Source: Halorientalis persicus (lineage in GTDB: Archaea > Halobacteriota > Halobacteria > Halobacteriales > Haloarculaceae). From it: a stretch of 64,000 bases of DNA. The stretch spans positions 248,001-312,000 of the forward strand of contig NZ_FOCX01000003.1 in assembly GCF_900110215.1 (NCBI RefSeq), given 5' to 3'. This document shows, piece after piece, positions 16,420 to 25,895 of the stretch. Position 1 is the first letter of the stretch; each line of letters begins with the position of its first letter. The notes beneath the pieces were generated by a model. That model did not search any database. It had not been told where the DNA came from and was given only the letters and a program-made list of their open reading frames with translations. The position numbers were made by a program, and so were the translations under genes.

Positions 16420-18108
16420 TCACTGGTACCGCCCGCGCCCCTCGATCTCCCGCAGGTGCGCGACGACGCGCTCGTCACCCACCGCGGCGTAGGCGTCCTC
16501 CGCGGCCGCGAACAGGGCCTCGTGGTCGTCGGTCGTCCCCGCAAGCGACTGCGCGAGGACGTGCAGGTCCATCGCGTAGTCCTCGCGGTCGTCCGTGTAG
16601 TAGCCCAGCCCGAAGTCGATGAGGTAGGTCCGATCATCGTCGCCTTCGAAGGAAACACGGACGTTCCGCGTCGTCGGATCGCCGTGGACGAAGCCGGCCT
16701 CGTGGATCGTCGCCAGATGTCGCCCCACGTCCCGGACGTTCGGCTCGGTCAACCGCTCCCGGAGGTCCGCGTCGCCGACGAACTCGAAGACCAGTCGGGT
16801 CTCCCAGGGGTCCACGTCCAGCACCACCGGTGTCGGGACGCCGTGGCGGCGCGCGTCGGCGGTCAGCCGGGCCTCCTCGCGCGTGCGCTCGACCCGCAAC
16901 CGCTCGTCCAGTTGTGGATGACGGTACCCCCGTGGCTTCCGGTGTTTGACGACGCGGTCGCCGTCGATCTCGACGGTCGCCTCCGCGCCCTGGAGTTCGT
17001 CGGCGTCGCCGGGCCGGTAGTGAACCGTCTCCTCCGTCCCGCGCCAGGTAACTTCGACCTGATCCGGCCGGAAGTCCGCGTCGATGCCCGACTCGGCAAT
17101 CGCGAGCGTGTCGCCGGCCGCGTACATCTTCGCGCCAAGCACCGCGATCATCCCGGCGTTGTCCCGCAGGAAGCGCGGCTCCGGGGCGAAGAAGTCCGCA
17201 CTGCGTTGCTCGCACATCTCGCCCAGCATCGCCTGCAGGCGAGCGTTCTGGCCGACGCCGCCGCCCAGCACCAGCTCGTCGCTGCCGGTCAACGACAGCG
17301 CCCGCTCGCTCACTTCCGTCAGCATCGCGAACACGCTCTCCTGCAGGCCGTGACACACGTCCTCGACGGGAACACCACCGTCGGACCCGCGGTCCGACGA
17401 GGTCCCACTCGCGCTGCTCGCGGGACCGCCGTCCACGGCGTCCTTGGCGGCGCTCATCACGCCGGAAAAGGAGAAGTCCATCCCCTTCACGACGTAGGGG
17501 AGTTCGTGGTACTCGCCCCCTTTCGCGGCTGCTTCGACTTTCGGCCCGCCGGGGTGGGACCAGTCCAGATGGCGGGTGAACTTGTCGATGGCGTTGCCGA
17601 CGCCGGTGTCCATCGTCTCGCCCAGCACGCGGTACCGGCCGTTCCGGTAGGCCAGTACGTGGGCGTTCGCGCCGCTGGCGTTCAGACAGACCGGCGACGA
17701 GAAGCCGGAGCGGTGGCGGCCGATCTCCAGGTGTGCGACCATGTGGTTGACGCCCACAAGGGGCACGTCAAGCCGCTGGGCGACCGCACGGGCGGCCGTC
17801 GCGACGATCCGCAGACAGGGGCCGAGTCCTGGCCCCCGGGAGAAGGCCACGCAGTCGACGGGCGGATCCGCGGCGTCGCGGTCGGAATCGTCGGCTGCTA
17901 GCTCGCGGGCGTGACCCAGCGCTCGCTCGACGACCGCAGGAATGTTGTCGCCCATGTGTTCGGCGGCCTCGCGCGGGTGGATGCCGCCGCTGTCGGGCTG
18001 GTAGGCCTCGGTCTCGATCTCGACGGTCTCGGTCGCGCTGTCGTAGACGGCCGCGCTGGCGGCCCAGGCGGTCCCCTCGATGCCCAGCACGCGCGTGTCC
18101 GGCGTCAC
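16420..18108 (-). CDS. kae1-bud32: Bifunctional tRNA threonylcarbamoyltransferase Kae1 / Bud32 kinase
   Basis: 562 residues. N-terminal Kae1 (1 to about 325) makes t6A37 in tRNA: LGIEGTAWAASAAVYD, metal-binding NHMVAHLEIGRH, VSGGN-equivalent LNASGANAHV, and GGGVGQNARLQ. C-terminal Bud32 (about 345-562) is a small RIO-like kinase: VVKHRKPRGYRHPQLDERL, catalytic HGDPTTRNV, and LIDFGLGYY. The fusion is standard in many archaea and forms the KEOPS core. Start is GTG at 18108; no in-frame ATG is better. It is the last gene of the informational cluster. Confidence 0.97.
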   Translation of the reverse strand: MTPDTRVLGIEGTAWAASAAVYDSATETVEIETEAYQPDSGGIHPREAAEHMGDNIPAVVERALGHARELAADDSDRDAADPPVDCVAFSRGPGLGPCLRIVATAARAVAQRLDVPLVGVNHMVAHLEIGRHRSGFSSPVCLNASGANAHVLAYRNGRYRVLGETMDTGVGNAIDKFTRHLDWSHPGGPKVEAAAKGGEYHELPYVVKGMDFSFSGVMSAAKDAVDGGPASSASGTSSDRGSDGGVPVEDVCHGLQESVFAMLTEVSERALSLTGSDELVLGGGVGQNARLQAMLGEMCEQRSADFFAPEPRFLRDNAGMIAVLGAKMYAAGDTLAIAESGIDADFRPDQVEVTWRGTEETVHYRPGDADELQGAEATVEIDGDRVVKHRKPRGYRHPQLDERLRVERTREEARLTADARRHGVPTPVVLDVDPWETRLVFEFVGDADLRERLTEPNVRDVGRHLATIHEAGFVHGDPTTRNVRVSFEGDDDRTYLIDFGLGYYTDDREDYAMDLHVLAQSLAGTTDDHEALFAAAEDAYAAVGDERVVAHLREIEGRGRYQ

Positions 18109-18213
18109 TCTTGCCCGTCGAGAGGCGACGGGCGGGCAAATGGATTGTCATCCGGGCCGCCCAGTGCGGTCGCTACCCGATGTGGAGCCCCAGGACGAAA
18201 ACTGAACGGAGCC

Positions 18214-18348
18214 CTACTGCCACTCGGTGTAGCTACACCGGCCGCAGTGGAGGCGGTCGCCGTGATCCGCGAGGAAGGAATCGCCACAGCGCGGGCACGT
18301 TTCCTTCTCGGTCGTCCCGTCGTCTTCGTAGAGTTCGTGGCGGGGCAT
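18214..18348 (-). CDS. rps27ae: 30S ribosomal protein S27ae
   Basis: 44 residues, [40 protein letters not shown]. Two CxxC pairs (CPRC, CGRC) form the zinc ribbon that defines the family. It starts 1 base after the stop of S24e on the same strand, so it is co-transcribed and probably translationally coupled. Confidence 0.96.
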   Translation of the reverse strand: MPRHELYEDDGTTEKETCPRCGDSFLADHGDRLHCGRCSYTEWQ

Positions 18349-18663
18349 CTATGCCTCCTCGGCCTCTTCGTCGGCCTCGCCGTCGGCCGTGATCTTGTTG
18401 CGTTCGAGCATATGGTCCTGCTCGACGTCGGCGGCGAACTCGGGGCTGTCGTACACCTTCGCGTAGCCCACGGTCTTGCGCATCCCGTATTTCGTGTCGA
18501 GTTCGTGGACGACGACCTCCTCGGCGTCCTTGTTGAGTTTGGCGGCGAGACTGTCACGAACCGAGAGCCGCGAGGGGGTCGCGTCCTCGTGGACCATCTC
18601 GAACCGAACGTCGGTCCGGTGTAACATCGGATTCTCCGTCTCCTCGATGATGTCGATATCCAT
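18349..18663 (-). CDS. rps24e: 30S ribosomal protein S24e
   Basis: 104 residues: MDIDIIEETENPMLHRTDVRFEMVHEDATPSRLSVRDSLAAKLNKD then VVVHELDTKYGMRKTVGYAKVYDSPE, the family core. Acidic C-terminal extension of haloarchaeal type. ATG at 18661-18663; GAGTAAAAGG about 30 bases upstream is TATA-like, so S24e and S27ae may have their own promoter besides read-through from the cluster. Confidence 0.96.
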   Translation of the reverse strand: MDIDIIEETENPMLHRTDVRFEMVHEDATPSRLSVRDSLAAKLNKDAEEVVVHELDTKYGMRKTVGYAKVYDSPEFAADVEQDHMLERNKITADGEADEEAEEA

Positions 18664-18746
18664 GGTTCTTGCAGGTACTCCCCGCGAAACGAGTAAAAGG
18701 ATTTCGAAGCCCGTACCGTCGTTGCGCTGCCGGGTCGGTGCCCGGT

Positions 18747-19316
18747 TCAGCCGTCGAGCAGGTCCCACAGCCGCTCGTCGTCGCCGTCCATCCGCTCGAA
18801 CAGGTCCCGAACCCGCGCTTTGATCTCGTCGTCACACTCGACGAGGACCATCCCCTCGTCGGGCTGGCCGTAGACGACGCTCGCGCCCGACGGTGCGGCG
18901 GCGACGGCCGGCAGCGTCGCCAGGTCCTCCTCGCCGTCGACGACGATCACCGTCGACTCGCCCTCGCCCGCGGCGTCGATAGCCGTCGCGAGCGCCGACA
19001 GCAGCCCCGCGCTCAGCCCCGCCGCGGCGTTTGCGACTTCGACCTCGCGGTCGAACACGCCCGCGTCGATGGCCTCTCGGATGTGGTCCTCGATGGCCGA
19101 GCGCTTGGTCTGGCCGTCGATCAGCGCCACGTCCGGCCGGTGGTCGGCCTCGATCAGGTGGTAGGTGACGATGTCACCGACCGCGATCAGGGGTGGCTCG
19201 GCGGCCGTGAACAGCGCCTCGGCATCCGTGTAGACCTCGCCCATCGGGTCTTTGAGCTCGCCACGCAGTGCCTCCTGCAGGCTGACGACGACCTCCGTGT
19301 CTGTGTCCTCGGTCAC
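18747..19316 (-). CDS. GTP-dependent dephospho-CoA kinase (DUF359)
   Basis: 189 residues. The last step of archaeal coenzyme A synthesis, phosphorylating dephospho-CoA with GTP. Family landmarks: GDIVTYHLIEADHRPDVALIDGQTKRS (about 47-73), AAAGLSAGLLSAL, IVVDGEEDLATLPAVAAAPSGASVVYGQPDEGMV. Start is GTG at 19316, 1 base past the stop of the Spt4 gene, so it is coupled to the transcription genes upstream. Confidence 0.94.
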   Translation of the reverse strand: MTEDTDTEVVVSLQEALRGELKDPMGEVYTDAEALFTAAEPPLIAVGDIVTYHLIEADHRPDVALIDGQTKRSAIEDHIREAIDAGVFDREVEVANAAAGLSAGLLSALATAIDAAGEGESTVIVVDGEEDLATLPAVAAAPSGASVVYGQPDEGMVLVECDDEIKARVRDLFERMDGDDERLWDLLDG

Positions 19317-19317
19317 G

Positions 19318-19515
19318 TTAGCGTACCTTCAACGCGTATTTGCCGGGCTCGTCGACCTGCATCTCCTCGGCAACCTCGCTCTCCTCGGGGTGGGCGATGA
19401 TGACGTAGCCGGCCCAGTCTTCGGTCAGCGAACTGGAGCCACAGGAGACACACGCCTCCTCCTCACCGGACTGCTGGACGCGGTGACACTCCCGGCAGAC
19501 GAGTCTGTCAGCCAT
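19318..19515 (-). CDS. spt4: Transcription elongation factor Spt4 (RNA polymerase subunit E'')
   Basis: 65 residues, with the zinc-binding pairs CRECH and CVSCGS and the core LTEDWAGYVIIAHPEESEVAEEM. It pairs with Spt5 (NusG homologue) to clamp RNA polymerase. It lies 2 bp after Rpo7, the conserved archaeal order. Confidence 0.96.
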   Translation of the reverse strand: MADRLVCRECHRVQQSGEEEACVSCGSSSLTEDWAGYVIIAHPEESEVAEEMQVDEPGKYALKVR

Positions 19516-19517
19516 GA

Positions 19518-20093
19518 CTACTCACCCGTGGTCGCCTCGCTTTTCCGTTCCTGGCGCTGGGCTTCGAGCCAGCCGTGTTTCCCGAGGCCGACCTGTTTGG
19601 CGGTGAGGCCGATCTTCGAGTCACGCGGGTTGCGCTCGTCGATGCTCTTCGTGACGATCCGGGCCCGCACCGCGTCCCCGACCGTCAGTGTGTCGTTGGA
19701 ATCCCGGGAAGCCAGTTGCTGGTTCTCCTCGTCGTAGGCCAGATACTCGTCGGAGATCTGGGAGACGTGCAACAGGCCGTCGACCGGTCCGATACCGACG
19801 AACGCGCCGAAGTTGACGACCTCGACGATCTCCCCGTCGACGACCTCCTGCATCTGGGGATCGAAAGTCAAGGCGTCGAACTCGGCCTCGTAGTAGACGC
19901 CCGGTTCGTTCGGGATGACCGCTCCCTCACCGATGTCGTGGACCTCGACGACGGAGACGACGCTGCCCACGTCCTCGTCCATCCGGCCTTCGAGTTTGTC
20001 CTGTAGGAGTCGCTTGATCCGTCCCGGAGTCACGTCTGCGAGGTGTTCCGGGGGCACCTCTACCGTGTCGCGAAGTCGAACCCGTTTGTACAT
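19518..20093 (-). CDS. rpo7: DNA-directed RNA polymerase subunit Rpo7 (E')
   Basis: 191 residues. N-terminal RNP-like domain from MYKRVRLRDTVEVPPE, then an S1 domain (about 80-165) with VDGEIVEVVNFGAFVGIGPVDGLLHVSQISD. It forms the RNA polymerase stalk with Rpo4 and contacts nascent RNA. ATG at 20091-20093, 1 bp after the PIN-domain gene. Confidence 0.96.
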   Translation of the reverse strand: MYKRVRLRDTVEVPPEHLADVTPGRIKRLLQDKLEGRMDEDVGSVVSVVEVHDIGEGAVIPNEPGVYYEAEFDALTFDPQMQEVVDGEIVEVVNFGAFVGIGPVDGLLHVSQISDEYLAYDEENQQLASRDSNDTLTVGDAVRARIVTKSIDERNPRDSKIGLTAKQVGLGKHGWLEAQRQERKSEATTGE

Positions 20094-20094
20094 G

Positions 20095-20472
20095 TTATGG
20101 TTGAGTAATGGCGAGTTTGTTCTGACCCCTTAAACCAATTACTGGAACGCCACGGTCCAGTACGCGGTCTCGTAGGGGGCGGTCGTTCGTGACGACACAA
20201 TCGCACTCGCCGTCCGCGGCGAGTTCGACGATGGCGTCGTCGGCGTACGATTCCTCGTGATCGAGGGCGCGAGCGCGCTCGGCCAGATCCCGGCCGACGC
20301 TGGCCGCGGTACCTTCCTCGCCGCCGCCCTCGGCCAGCGAATCCAGTTCGGTGACCACGGCCTCCGGCACGGCGAGGTCGTGGTCGCCCAGCACGCGGTC
20401 GAGTTCCTCGAACAGCCGCACGTCACATTCCACCGGCATCATCAACGCGCTCGTGTCCAGACACACCGTCAT
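20095..20472 (-). CDS. PIN domain protein (Fcf1/VapC9-like)
   Basis: 125 residues: [14 protein letters not shown] (first Asp at about residue 6), [14 protein letters not shown] (Glu), [31 protein letters not shown] (two Asp). All four acidic PIN residues are present, so RNase activity is expected. Its constant place between aIF2 gamma and Rpo7 in archaea suggests an rRNA or translation-linked role and not a toxin. ATGA overlap with the aIF2 gamma stop. Confidence 0.9.
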   Translation of the reverse strand: MTVCLDTSALMMPVECDVRLFEELDRVLGDHDLAVPEAVVTELDSLAEGGGEEGTAASVGRDLAERARALDHEESYADDAIVELAADGECDCVVTNDRPLRDRVLDRGVPVIGLRGQNKLAITQP

Positions 20473-21698
20473 TCCCGGAGCGTCCCGACGCCGATCAGCC
20501 GCCACCGTGCGCCGACCCGGCGGTTGATGGCGATCTTTGCACCCGGCTCGGCACACACCGGCCGTTTCAGCGCGACCTCACACTCGCCGCCCCGGGCGCT
20601 CGTGACCGATCCGACCGTGGTCGCCGTCCCGACGGTGAGCATCAGCGGCTCGCCCGTCGAGATCTCCTCGACTTCGTCGGTCTCGCCGACGATTCGCTCC
20701 AGCAGGTCGACGTCCATCTCGAACTGCTCGAAGGTCGGCGGGAGCGTCCCCGGCGGCCCGGCGACCTGTCCCGCGAGCGCGTCACCTTTCGTCAGCGACG
20801 GATCGAGCCCGGTCCCGACGCCGAGCAGGCCACCCGGCGTGGCTTCCTCGACGTCTTCGCCGCCGGCCTGGAGCGACCTGACGGTGGTCTCGACGGGTCG
20901 CCACTCGGTCTGGCCGCCCTCCTCGACTTCCCGGCCGGGTCGGAGTTCGATGTCCTCGCCGTCGTGGAGCTGGCCCTCGACGAGACTGCCGCCCAGCACG
21001 CCACCCATCAGCGAGTCCCAGGTCGTGCCCGGGCGGTTGATGTCGAAGCTGCGTGCGACGAGCATCTGGGCGTCCTCGCTTGGATCCCGGTCGGGCGTGG
21101 GGATCTCCTCCTCGATGGCCTGGATCAGCACGTCCATGTTGACGCCCTGCTGGGCCGAGACGGGGACGATGGGTGCGCCCTCCGCGACCGTGCCCGAGAC
21201 GAACTCCTGAATCTGCTCGTAGTTCTCGGCGGCCTGCTCGCGGTCGACGAGGTCGACCTTGTTCTGGGCGATGACGATGTTGTCGATGCCGATGATGTCG
21301 AGCGCCATCAGGTGTTCTTCGGTCTGTGCCTGCGGGACGGGCTCGCTGGCGGACACGACGAGCACCGCACCGTCCATGATCGACGCCCCGGAGAGCATCG
21401 TCGCCATCAGCGTCTCGTGACCGGGGGCGTCGACGAACGACACAGTCCGAAGGGGCTCACTCGGCGAGCCGTCCGGACACTCCTCGTCGACGGTGTACTT
21501 CTCGGGTTCGTCTTCGTCGGGGCACTGCCGGAACGTCGCGTCGGCGTAGCCCAACCGGATGGAGATGCCGCGTTTCATCTCCTCCGAGTGCTGATCGGTC
21601 CACTCCCCACTCAGCGCCTGGACCAGCGTCGTCTTGCCGTGGTCGACGTGGCCAACGAGCCCGATGTTCACCTCCGGTTGTCGGTGTTCGTCTGTCAT
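20469..21698 (-). CDS. eif2g: Translation initiation factor aIF2 subunit gamma
   Basis: 409 residues, the GTPase core of aIF2 that brings initiator tRNA to the ribosome. G1 [16 protein letters not shown] (residues 13-28), G3 DAPGHE, G4 NKVD, then two beta-barrel domains. The zinc knuckle between switch regions keeps only one Cys per pair ([16 protein letters not shown]). ATG start at 21698; first gene of the cluster. Confidence 0.96.
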   Translation of the reverse strand: MTDEHRQPEVNIGLVGHVDHGKTTLVQALSGEWTDQHSEEMKRGISIRLGYADATFRQCPDEDEPEKYTVDEECPDGSPSEPLRTVSFVDAPGHETLMATMLSGASIMDGAVLVVSASEPVPQAQTEEHLMALDIIGIDNIVIAQNKVDLVDREQAAENYEQIQEFVSGTVAEGAPIVPVSAQQGVNMDVLIQAIEEEIPTPDRDPSEDAQMLVARSFDINRPGTTWDSLMGGVLGGSLVEGQLHDGEDIELRPGREVEEGGQTEWRPVETTVRSLQAGGEDVEEATPGGLLGVGTGLDPSLTKGDALAGQVAGPPGTLPPTFEQFEMDVDLLERIVGETDEVEEISTGEPLMLTVGTATTVGSVTSARGGECEVALKRPVCAEPGAKIAINRRVGARWRLIGVGTLRE

Positions 21699-21827
21699 TT
21701 CGAGAGTAATCTTACCGTCCCTTCGCCGCCTGCACGTGATAAAGTTGCTGTTCTCGCCCGCCGGCGGCGATATCGGCCCGGTCTGCCGGCCCCAGAGGTT
21801 TTCCGCTCACTCCCCCTCTTGGGGCCT

Positions 21828-22511
21828 GTGACCTTCGATCCCGACCGCGTCACGACCGTCACCTTCGACTCCTACAGCACCGTCGTCGACGTCGGGGCCG
21901 CCGCCGACGCGCTGGCCGAGGTCGTCCCCGAGCCAGAACCCGTCTCGAACCTCTGGCGCGCGCACTCGCTCATGTACACGATGGTCGCCAACCACGTCGA
22001 CGCCTACCAGCCCTTCTACGAGATGAACCGCGACGCGCTGACCCACGCGCTGGACGTGTTCGGCGTCGACTACACCGCCGAAGAGCGCGACGAGATCCTC
22101 GCCGTCTACCACGAACTCGACGTATTCGCGGACGTGCGCGACGGGATGGAACGGCTCACCGAGGCCGGCTACGATCTCTACGTCGTCTCGAACGGGAACC
22201 CCGAGATGCTCGACTCGATGGTCGCCCACGCCGGCATCGGCGACCTGCTGGCGGACACGATCAGCGCCGACGAGGTGGAGCGGTTCAAACCCGATTCGGC
22301 CCTCTATCGCCACGCCGCCGCCCGGACCGGGACACCGATCGACGAGATCGCCCACGCCACCGCGGGCTGGTTCGACGTACAGGGGGCGATCCACGCTGGG
22401 ATGCAGGGCGTCTGGGTCGACCGCGAGGACGACCCCTGGGTGGCCTTCGACGGCGAACCCCACCTCACGGTCGCGGACTTCCACGGCCTCGCGGACGCGC
22501 TGGACGCCTGA
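21828..22511 (+). CDS. HAD superfamily hydrolase, haloacid dehalogenase type II
   Basis: 227 residues. Motif I TFDSYSTVVD with the catalytic Asp (about residue 13), helical cap, motif II VVSNGNPEM, motif III Lys in RFKPDSALY, motif IV ATAGWFDVQGAIHAGMQGVWVDR. This matches L-2-haloacid dehalogenase-like enzymes; real substrate unknown. Start is GTG at 21828; no later ATG keeps motif I. Confidence 0.9.
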   Translation: MTFDPDRVTTVTFDSYSTVVDVGAAADALAEVVPEPEPVSNLWRAHSLMYTMVANHVDAYQPFYEMNRDALTHALDVFGVDYTAEERDEILAVYHELDVFADVRDGMERLTEAGYDLYVVSNGNPEMLDSMVAHAGIGDLLADTISADEVERFKPDSALYRHAAARTGTPIDEIAHATAGWFDVQGAIHAGMQGVWVDREDDPWVAFDGEPHLTVADFHGLADALDA

Positions 22512-22550
22512 CCAAACGATACTTTTGGGCCGTGGTCGAATGCCGATGTG

Positions 22551-23711
22551 ATGCCCTCCAGATACGACCGTCGCGCGTTTCTCCGGAGTACCGCCCTCGT
22601 CGGTGCGCTCGGGGCCGCAGGCTGTGTCAGGTCGCCGGCCCAGTCGACCGACGACGGACCGACCGAGACAGAGACCGAACCGCCGACCGAGACACCCACA
22701 GACGCGCCGACCGAGACGGACCCGGAGACGACGGGGCCGGAGGAAACTACCGAGGACGATGCGGAGGAGGCGGAACCACAGACCGAACCGCTCGCGGCCG
22801 ACGGCTCCTCGACGGTGTATCCCATCGTCAACGAGGCGGCCGCTTACTGGAACGCCAACCGCCCAGCCAGCGACCGCGAGTACTGGCCTCATGCCGAGTA
22901 CGGCATCGATACCGACCGGAACTACGCCGACTACTGGGCCAACCGCTATGGGTTCGAACCGACCGGAGAATCGAGCGAACCAGCATTCCCCGCGGTAGTC
23001 GGCCTCTCTCACTCCGAGCGTGGCCTCGAAGGACTCACCGACGGACGGTTCGACATCGGGAACGCCTCCGCGTCCGTCGAGAGCGAACTTCAGAATCGCG
23101 CGTCGTACGGGAACTTCACCGACCACGTCGTCGCCGTCGACGGCATTCCCATCGTCGTCTCACAGGAAATTGCCGACGCCGGGGTCACCTCGATCACCGG
23201 CGAGCAACTCCGAGACCTCTACCGGGGTCGGATCGAGAACTGGCAGGAACTCGGTGGGCCGGACCGCGAGGTGGAGGTCCTCGGTCGCGCTGAGGGATCG
23301 GGGTCCCGTACTGCGTTCGTCACCGCCCTGCTCGGGGACCCGGCCGCAGAGACGACCGTCGACGACCGCTACGAGCAGGCTCAGCAACTCGCGACCGCTG
23401 TCGAACGATCCGACAGCGCGCTCGCGTACCTCGCGCTCGCGTTCGCCGACATGGAGGGAGTCACCCCCATCACACTGGAGTGGGAGGGAACGACCTACGC
23501 GTACGGCGAGAACCTCGGCGCACGCGGCTACCCACTCTCGCGTGACCTGCACTGTTACACCTGGGACGGGACCAGCCCGAAGGAGGCCGCGTTCCTGAAC
23601 TCGATCCTCTCCGAGTTCGGACAGGACAAATTCGTCGCCGGAAACAACTACGTGGCCCTGCCCGACGACCGATTGCAGACCCAGCGCGACCGCCTGCCCG
23701 ACCGAACCTGA
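22551..23711 (+). CDS. pstS: PstS-like phosphate-binding lipoprotein
   Basis: 386 residues. RRAFLRSTALVGALGAAGC (about 6-24) is a twin-arginine signal with lipobox, so it is exported folded and anchored by lipid at Cys24. A Thr/Glu-rich linker follows, then the PBP-like domain with LAADGSSTVYPIVNEAAAYW (phosphate loop), FDIGNASASVESEL, and SGSRTAFVTALLGDP-like residues. No pstCAB genes are adjacent, so it is an orphan here. ATG at 22551; a GTG directly before it is the alternative. Confidence 0.88.
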   Translation: MPSRYDRRAFLRSTALVGALGAAGCVRSPAQSTDDGPTETETEPPTETPTDAPTETDPETTGPEETTEDDAEEAEPQTEPLAADGSSTVYPIVNEAAAYWNANRPASDREYWPHAEYGIDTDRNYADYWANRYGFEPTGESSEPAFPAVVGLSHSERGLEGLTDGRFDIGNASASVESELQNRASYGNFTDHVVAVDGIPIVVSQEIADAGVTSITGEQLRDLYRGRIENWQELGGPDREVEVLGRAEGSGSRTAFVTALLGDPAAETTVDDRYEQAQQLATAVERSDSALAYLALAFADMEGVTPITLEWEGTTYAYGENLGARGYPLSRDLHCYTWDGTSPKEAAFLNSILSEFGQDKFVAGNNYVALPDDRLQTQRDRLPDRT

Positions 23712-23748
23712 GCGCGACGCTTTTGCTCGCTGCGTCCCTGCACCCGAT

Positions 23749-24717
23749 GTGTCCGAGTTCGCGTTCGAGGTTGCCCTGTCGGCCCGCCTGGAGAGCGACC
23801 GCGAGGCCGTCATCGCCCGACAACTGGGCACCGCCTGCCACGGCAACCGGGTGATGGACCTCGTGGTCGTCGAACCCGGTCCCGGACTCGACGAGCGGGC
23901 GGCCATCACGCCCGAGCGCATCCCCGGACCGGCCATCGAGAGCGCGGTCGGTCCAGGGACGGCCCGGTACTGGAAGGACGCGTTCGAGGTCGGCCCGGAC
24001 CGCGCCGAGGCCGTCGTCGAGCGCGCGGTCGACCTCGGCTTCTTCGAGCGCGAACGCCGCAACGGCCGCACGTACCTCCGCCAGACCGCCCGCTACCCCG
24101 ACGACTGGTTCGATTCCCTCGTGGGCATCGAGAACAAACCCGACCTCGGGCGGCCCGGCGACCTCGAAACCCAACTCCGCAAGGACGTGAGCCTCGGCCT
24201 GCTGGACGCGGTGGTCCTGGCGACCGAATCCCACGTCACCGGCGCACACCTCAATCGCATCCCCGAGGCGGTCGGCGTCTGGCGCTTCTTCCCCGACAGC
24301 GGCGAGCGCGAGGTGATCCGGGAGCCGACGCCGCTGGGCACCGACGAGACGGGAATCGACGTGCTGGACCGGCGGACGGCCCGGACGGACGTGGCAGTGG
24401 TCACTGCCGGAGAGAAACGCCGTCAGCGCCGCCGCGTGGCCGAACGCGCCTACGGCAAGGGCTGGCGGACCTACGACTTTCCCGACTGTGCTGAGATCGA
24501 AGCCCGCGAGCGATTCGAGCGAGGCGGCCTCCCGTACTGCGCCTGGAAGGCCCGGATCGTCGACCCCGCGCGGGAGTGTGGCCCCGACTGCGACGGGTAC
24601 GATCCGGCGGACCCACCCGACGTGGACGCCGAGAGCCAGCGCGCCGCCGGCCAGCCCTGGGACCCAGATCCCGAAGGGCGACAGCGCCGCCAGTCCGGGC
24701 TGGATCGGTTCACGTGA
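23749..24717 (+). CDS. DUF5787 family protein
   Basis: 322 residues, mixed alpha/beta, no signal peptide. SLVGIENKPDLGRPGDLETQLRKDVSLGLLDAVVLATES (about 125-163) has an ENK followed by an acidic/basic pattern like a PD-(D/E)xK nuclease core, and a Cys-rich segment YCAWKARIVDPARECGPDCDGYDPAD comes late. Both features hint at nucleic-acid handling, which is inference. GTG start at 23749. It overlaps the convergent small membrane protein by 8 bp. Confidence 0.78.
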   Translation: MSEFAFEVALSARLESDREAVIARQLGTACHGNRVMDLVVVEPGPGLDERAAITPERIPGPAIESAVGPGTARYWKDAFEVGPDRAEAVVERAVDLGFFERERRNGRTYLRQTARYPDDWFDSLVGIENKPDLGRPGDLETQLRKDVSLGLLDAVVLATESHVTGAHLNRIPEAVGVWRFFPDSGEREVIREPTPLGTDETGIDVLDRRTARTDVAVVTAGEKRRQRRRVAERAYGKGWRTYDFPDCAEIEARERFERGGLPYCAWKARIVDPARECGPDCDGYDPADPPDVDAESQRAAGQPWDPDPEGRQRRQSGLDRFT

Positions 24718-24913
24718 TTCCAAGCCGCCGGGAGACGACGACCACACTCATGTAGCACGCGGTGAAGGCCACGACGAACGCGAGGACTGGCACTGGCTCG
24801 ACGGATCGCCCGAACAGTGCGGTCGGGACGGCATAGCCCACCGCGCCCACTGCCGCGACGAGTCCGGTCGCGACCAGTGGGTGGTCGGTCGGGAACTGCT
24901 CGGCGTCGGTCAT
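24710..24913 (-). CDS. Small membrane protein with two TM segments
   Basis: 67 residues: MTDAEQFPTDHP, then two hydrophobic helices (about 13-31 and 38-58) and a short basic end. No family recognised. ATG at 24911-24913 is chosen over a longer start at 24940. Confidence 0.65.
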   Translation of the reverse strand: MTDAEQFPTDHPLVATGLVAAVGAVGYAVPTALFGRSVEPVPVLAFVVAFTACYMSVVVVSRRLGIT

Positions 24914-24956
24914 CGTCCGTTCCAGCGGCTGGGACGACAAAACTGTCCGCTCGATT

Positions 24957-25781
24957 TCAGAGGTCGTACCGCTCGCCGTCGACGGCCAGTTCCTCGTCGA
25001 AGGCCTCGTCGGCCGGGATGAAGTGTGAGAGGTGGACGATCCGCGTCTCGTCGGCGTCCAGTTGCTCGCCGAGCGAGCGCGCCCCCTCGATGGTCATGTG
25101 TTTGGTCCCGAACGTCCGTGGGACGCCGTCATCGTCTTCGTGTTTCCCGCCGTATGGGTGGTGTTCACAGAGGTGGGCCGGGACGATCCCGTCGGCCAGC
25201 AACAGGTCGGGGTCGGCCAGCGCTTCGCGGGACTCGTCGGGAATCCCGTAGCTGGTGTCGCCCGACAGCGAGAGCTTCGCGCCCGTCTCCGGGTCCTCGA
25301 CGACGAGGCCGTAACACACGAGTGGCGGGTGATCGACCGGGACGAGCGTGACCTCGAATCCGCAGGTCTCGAACGGCTCGAACGGCGACTCGGCCGAGAC
25401 CGTCACGGCGTCGAGGTAGTCGTAGTCGTTTCGGACCGTCTCGGCGACGCTCTTTCCGGTCTCGGGGTCGGTCTCGTCGGCGGCGTAGACGGGGAGATCG
25501 GAGAACAGCCGGTAGGCGTTACCGAGGCCGTCGAGGTGGTCGAAGTGGATGTGGCTGATCACGGCGGCGTCGGGCAGGTCCACGTCGCGTTCGAGGAACT
25601 GGTGACGAAAGTCCGGGCTGGCGTCGACCAGCAGCGCCTCGTCGGTCCGCTCGTTGCGGACGTGGATCGAGTACCGCGTGCGCTCGACGCCCCGCTCGCG
25701 CGCTCGCTCGCAGGTGTCACAGGAACACCCGGGCGTCGGTGTGCCGGTCGTGTCGCCGGTGCCGAGCAGCGTGACCTCCAT
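24957..25781 (-). CDS. MBL-fold metal-dependent phosphodiesterase (PhnP-like)
   Basis: 274 residues. LLGTGDTTGTPTPGCSCDTCERAR at the start, VDASPDFRHQFL, then the metal motif ISHIHFDHLDGLGNAYRL (HxHxDH, about 86-91), later VDHPPLVCYGLVVEDPETG, LSGDTSYGIP and a final His in VHLSHFIPAD. This order matches the PhnP/RNase Z-like group acting on cyclic phosphates; exact substrate unknown. ATG start. Confidence 0.88.
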   Translation of the reverse strand: MEVTLLGTGDTTGTPTPGCSCDTCERARERGVERTRYSIHVRNERTDEALLVDASPDFRHQFLERDVDLPDAAVISHIHFDHLDGLGNAYRLFSDLPVYAADETDPETGKSVAETVRNDYDYLDAVTVSAESPFEPFETCGFEVTLVPVDHPPLVCYGLVVEDPETGAKLSLSGDTSYGIPDESREALADPDLLLADGIVPAHLCEHHPYGGKHEDDDGVPRTFGTKHMTIEGARSLGEQLDADETRIVHLSHFIPADEAFDEELAVDGERYDL

Positions 25782-25864
25782 TCGCCCACCGAAAGGAACT
25801 CCGTCGGCCTAAACATCGCGGTTTCGCCGACCGAAATCCATCATTCCGCGACCGAAGAGACAAA

Positions 25865-25873
25865 TATTTAATA
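25865..25873 (+). promoter_or_regulatory. TATA box of the FN3-repeat gene
   Basis: TATTTAATA centred 27 bases before the ATG at 25896. This favours that ATG over the GTG at 25881 and a leaderless transcript. Confidence 0.65.
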
Positions 25874-25895
25874 CAACCACGTGTCGGTGTGCTCG

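Noticed and set aside
20095-20472. PIN protein as a VapC toxin
   Set aside because: No antitoxin gene is next to it, and its place between aIF2 gamma and Rpo7 is conserved in archaea, which points to a housekeeping RNase.
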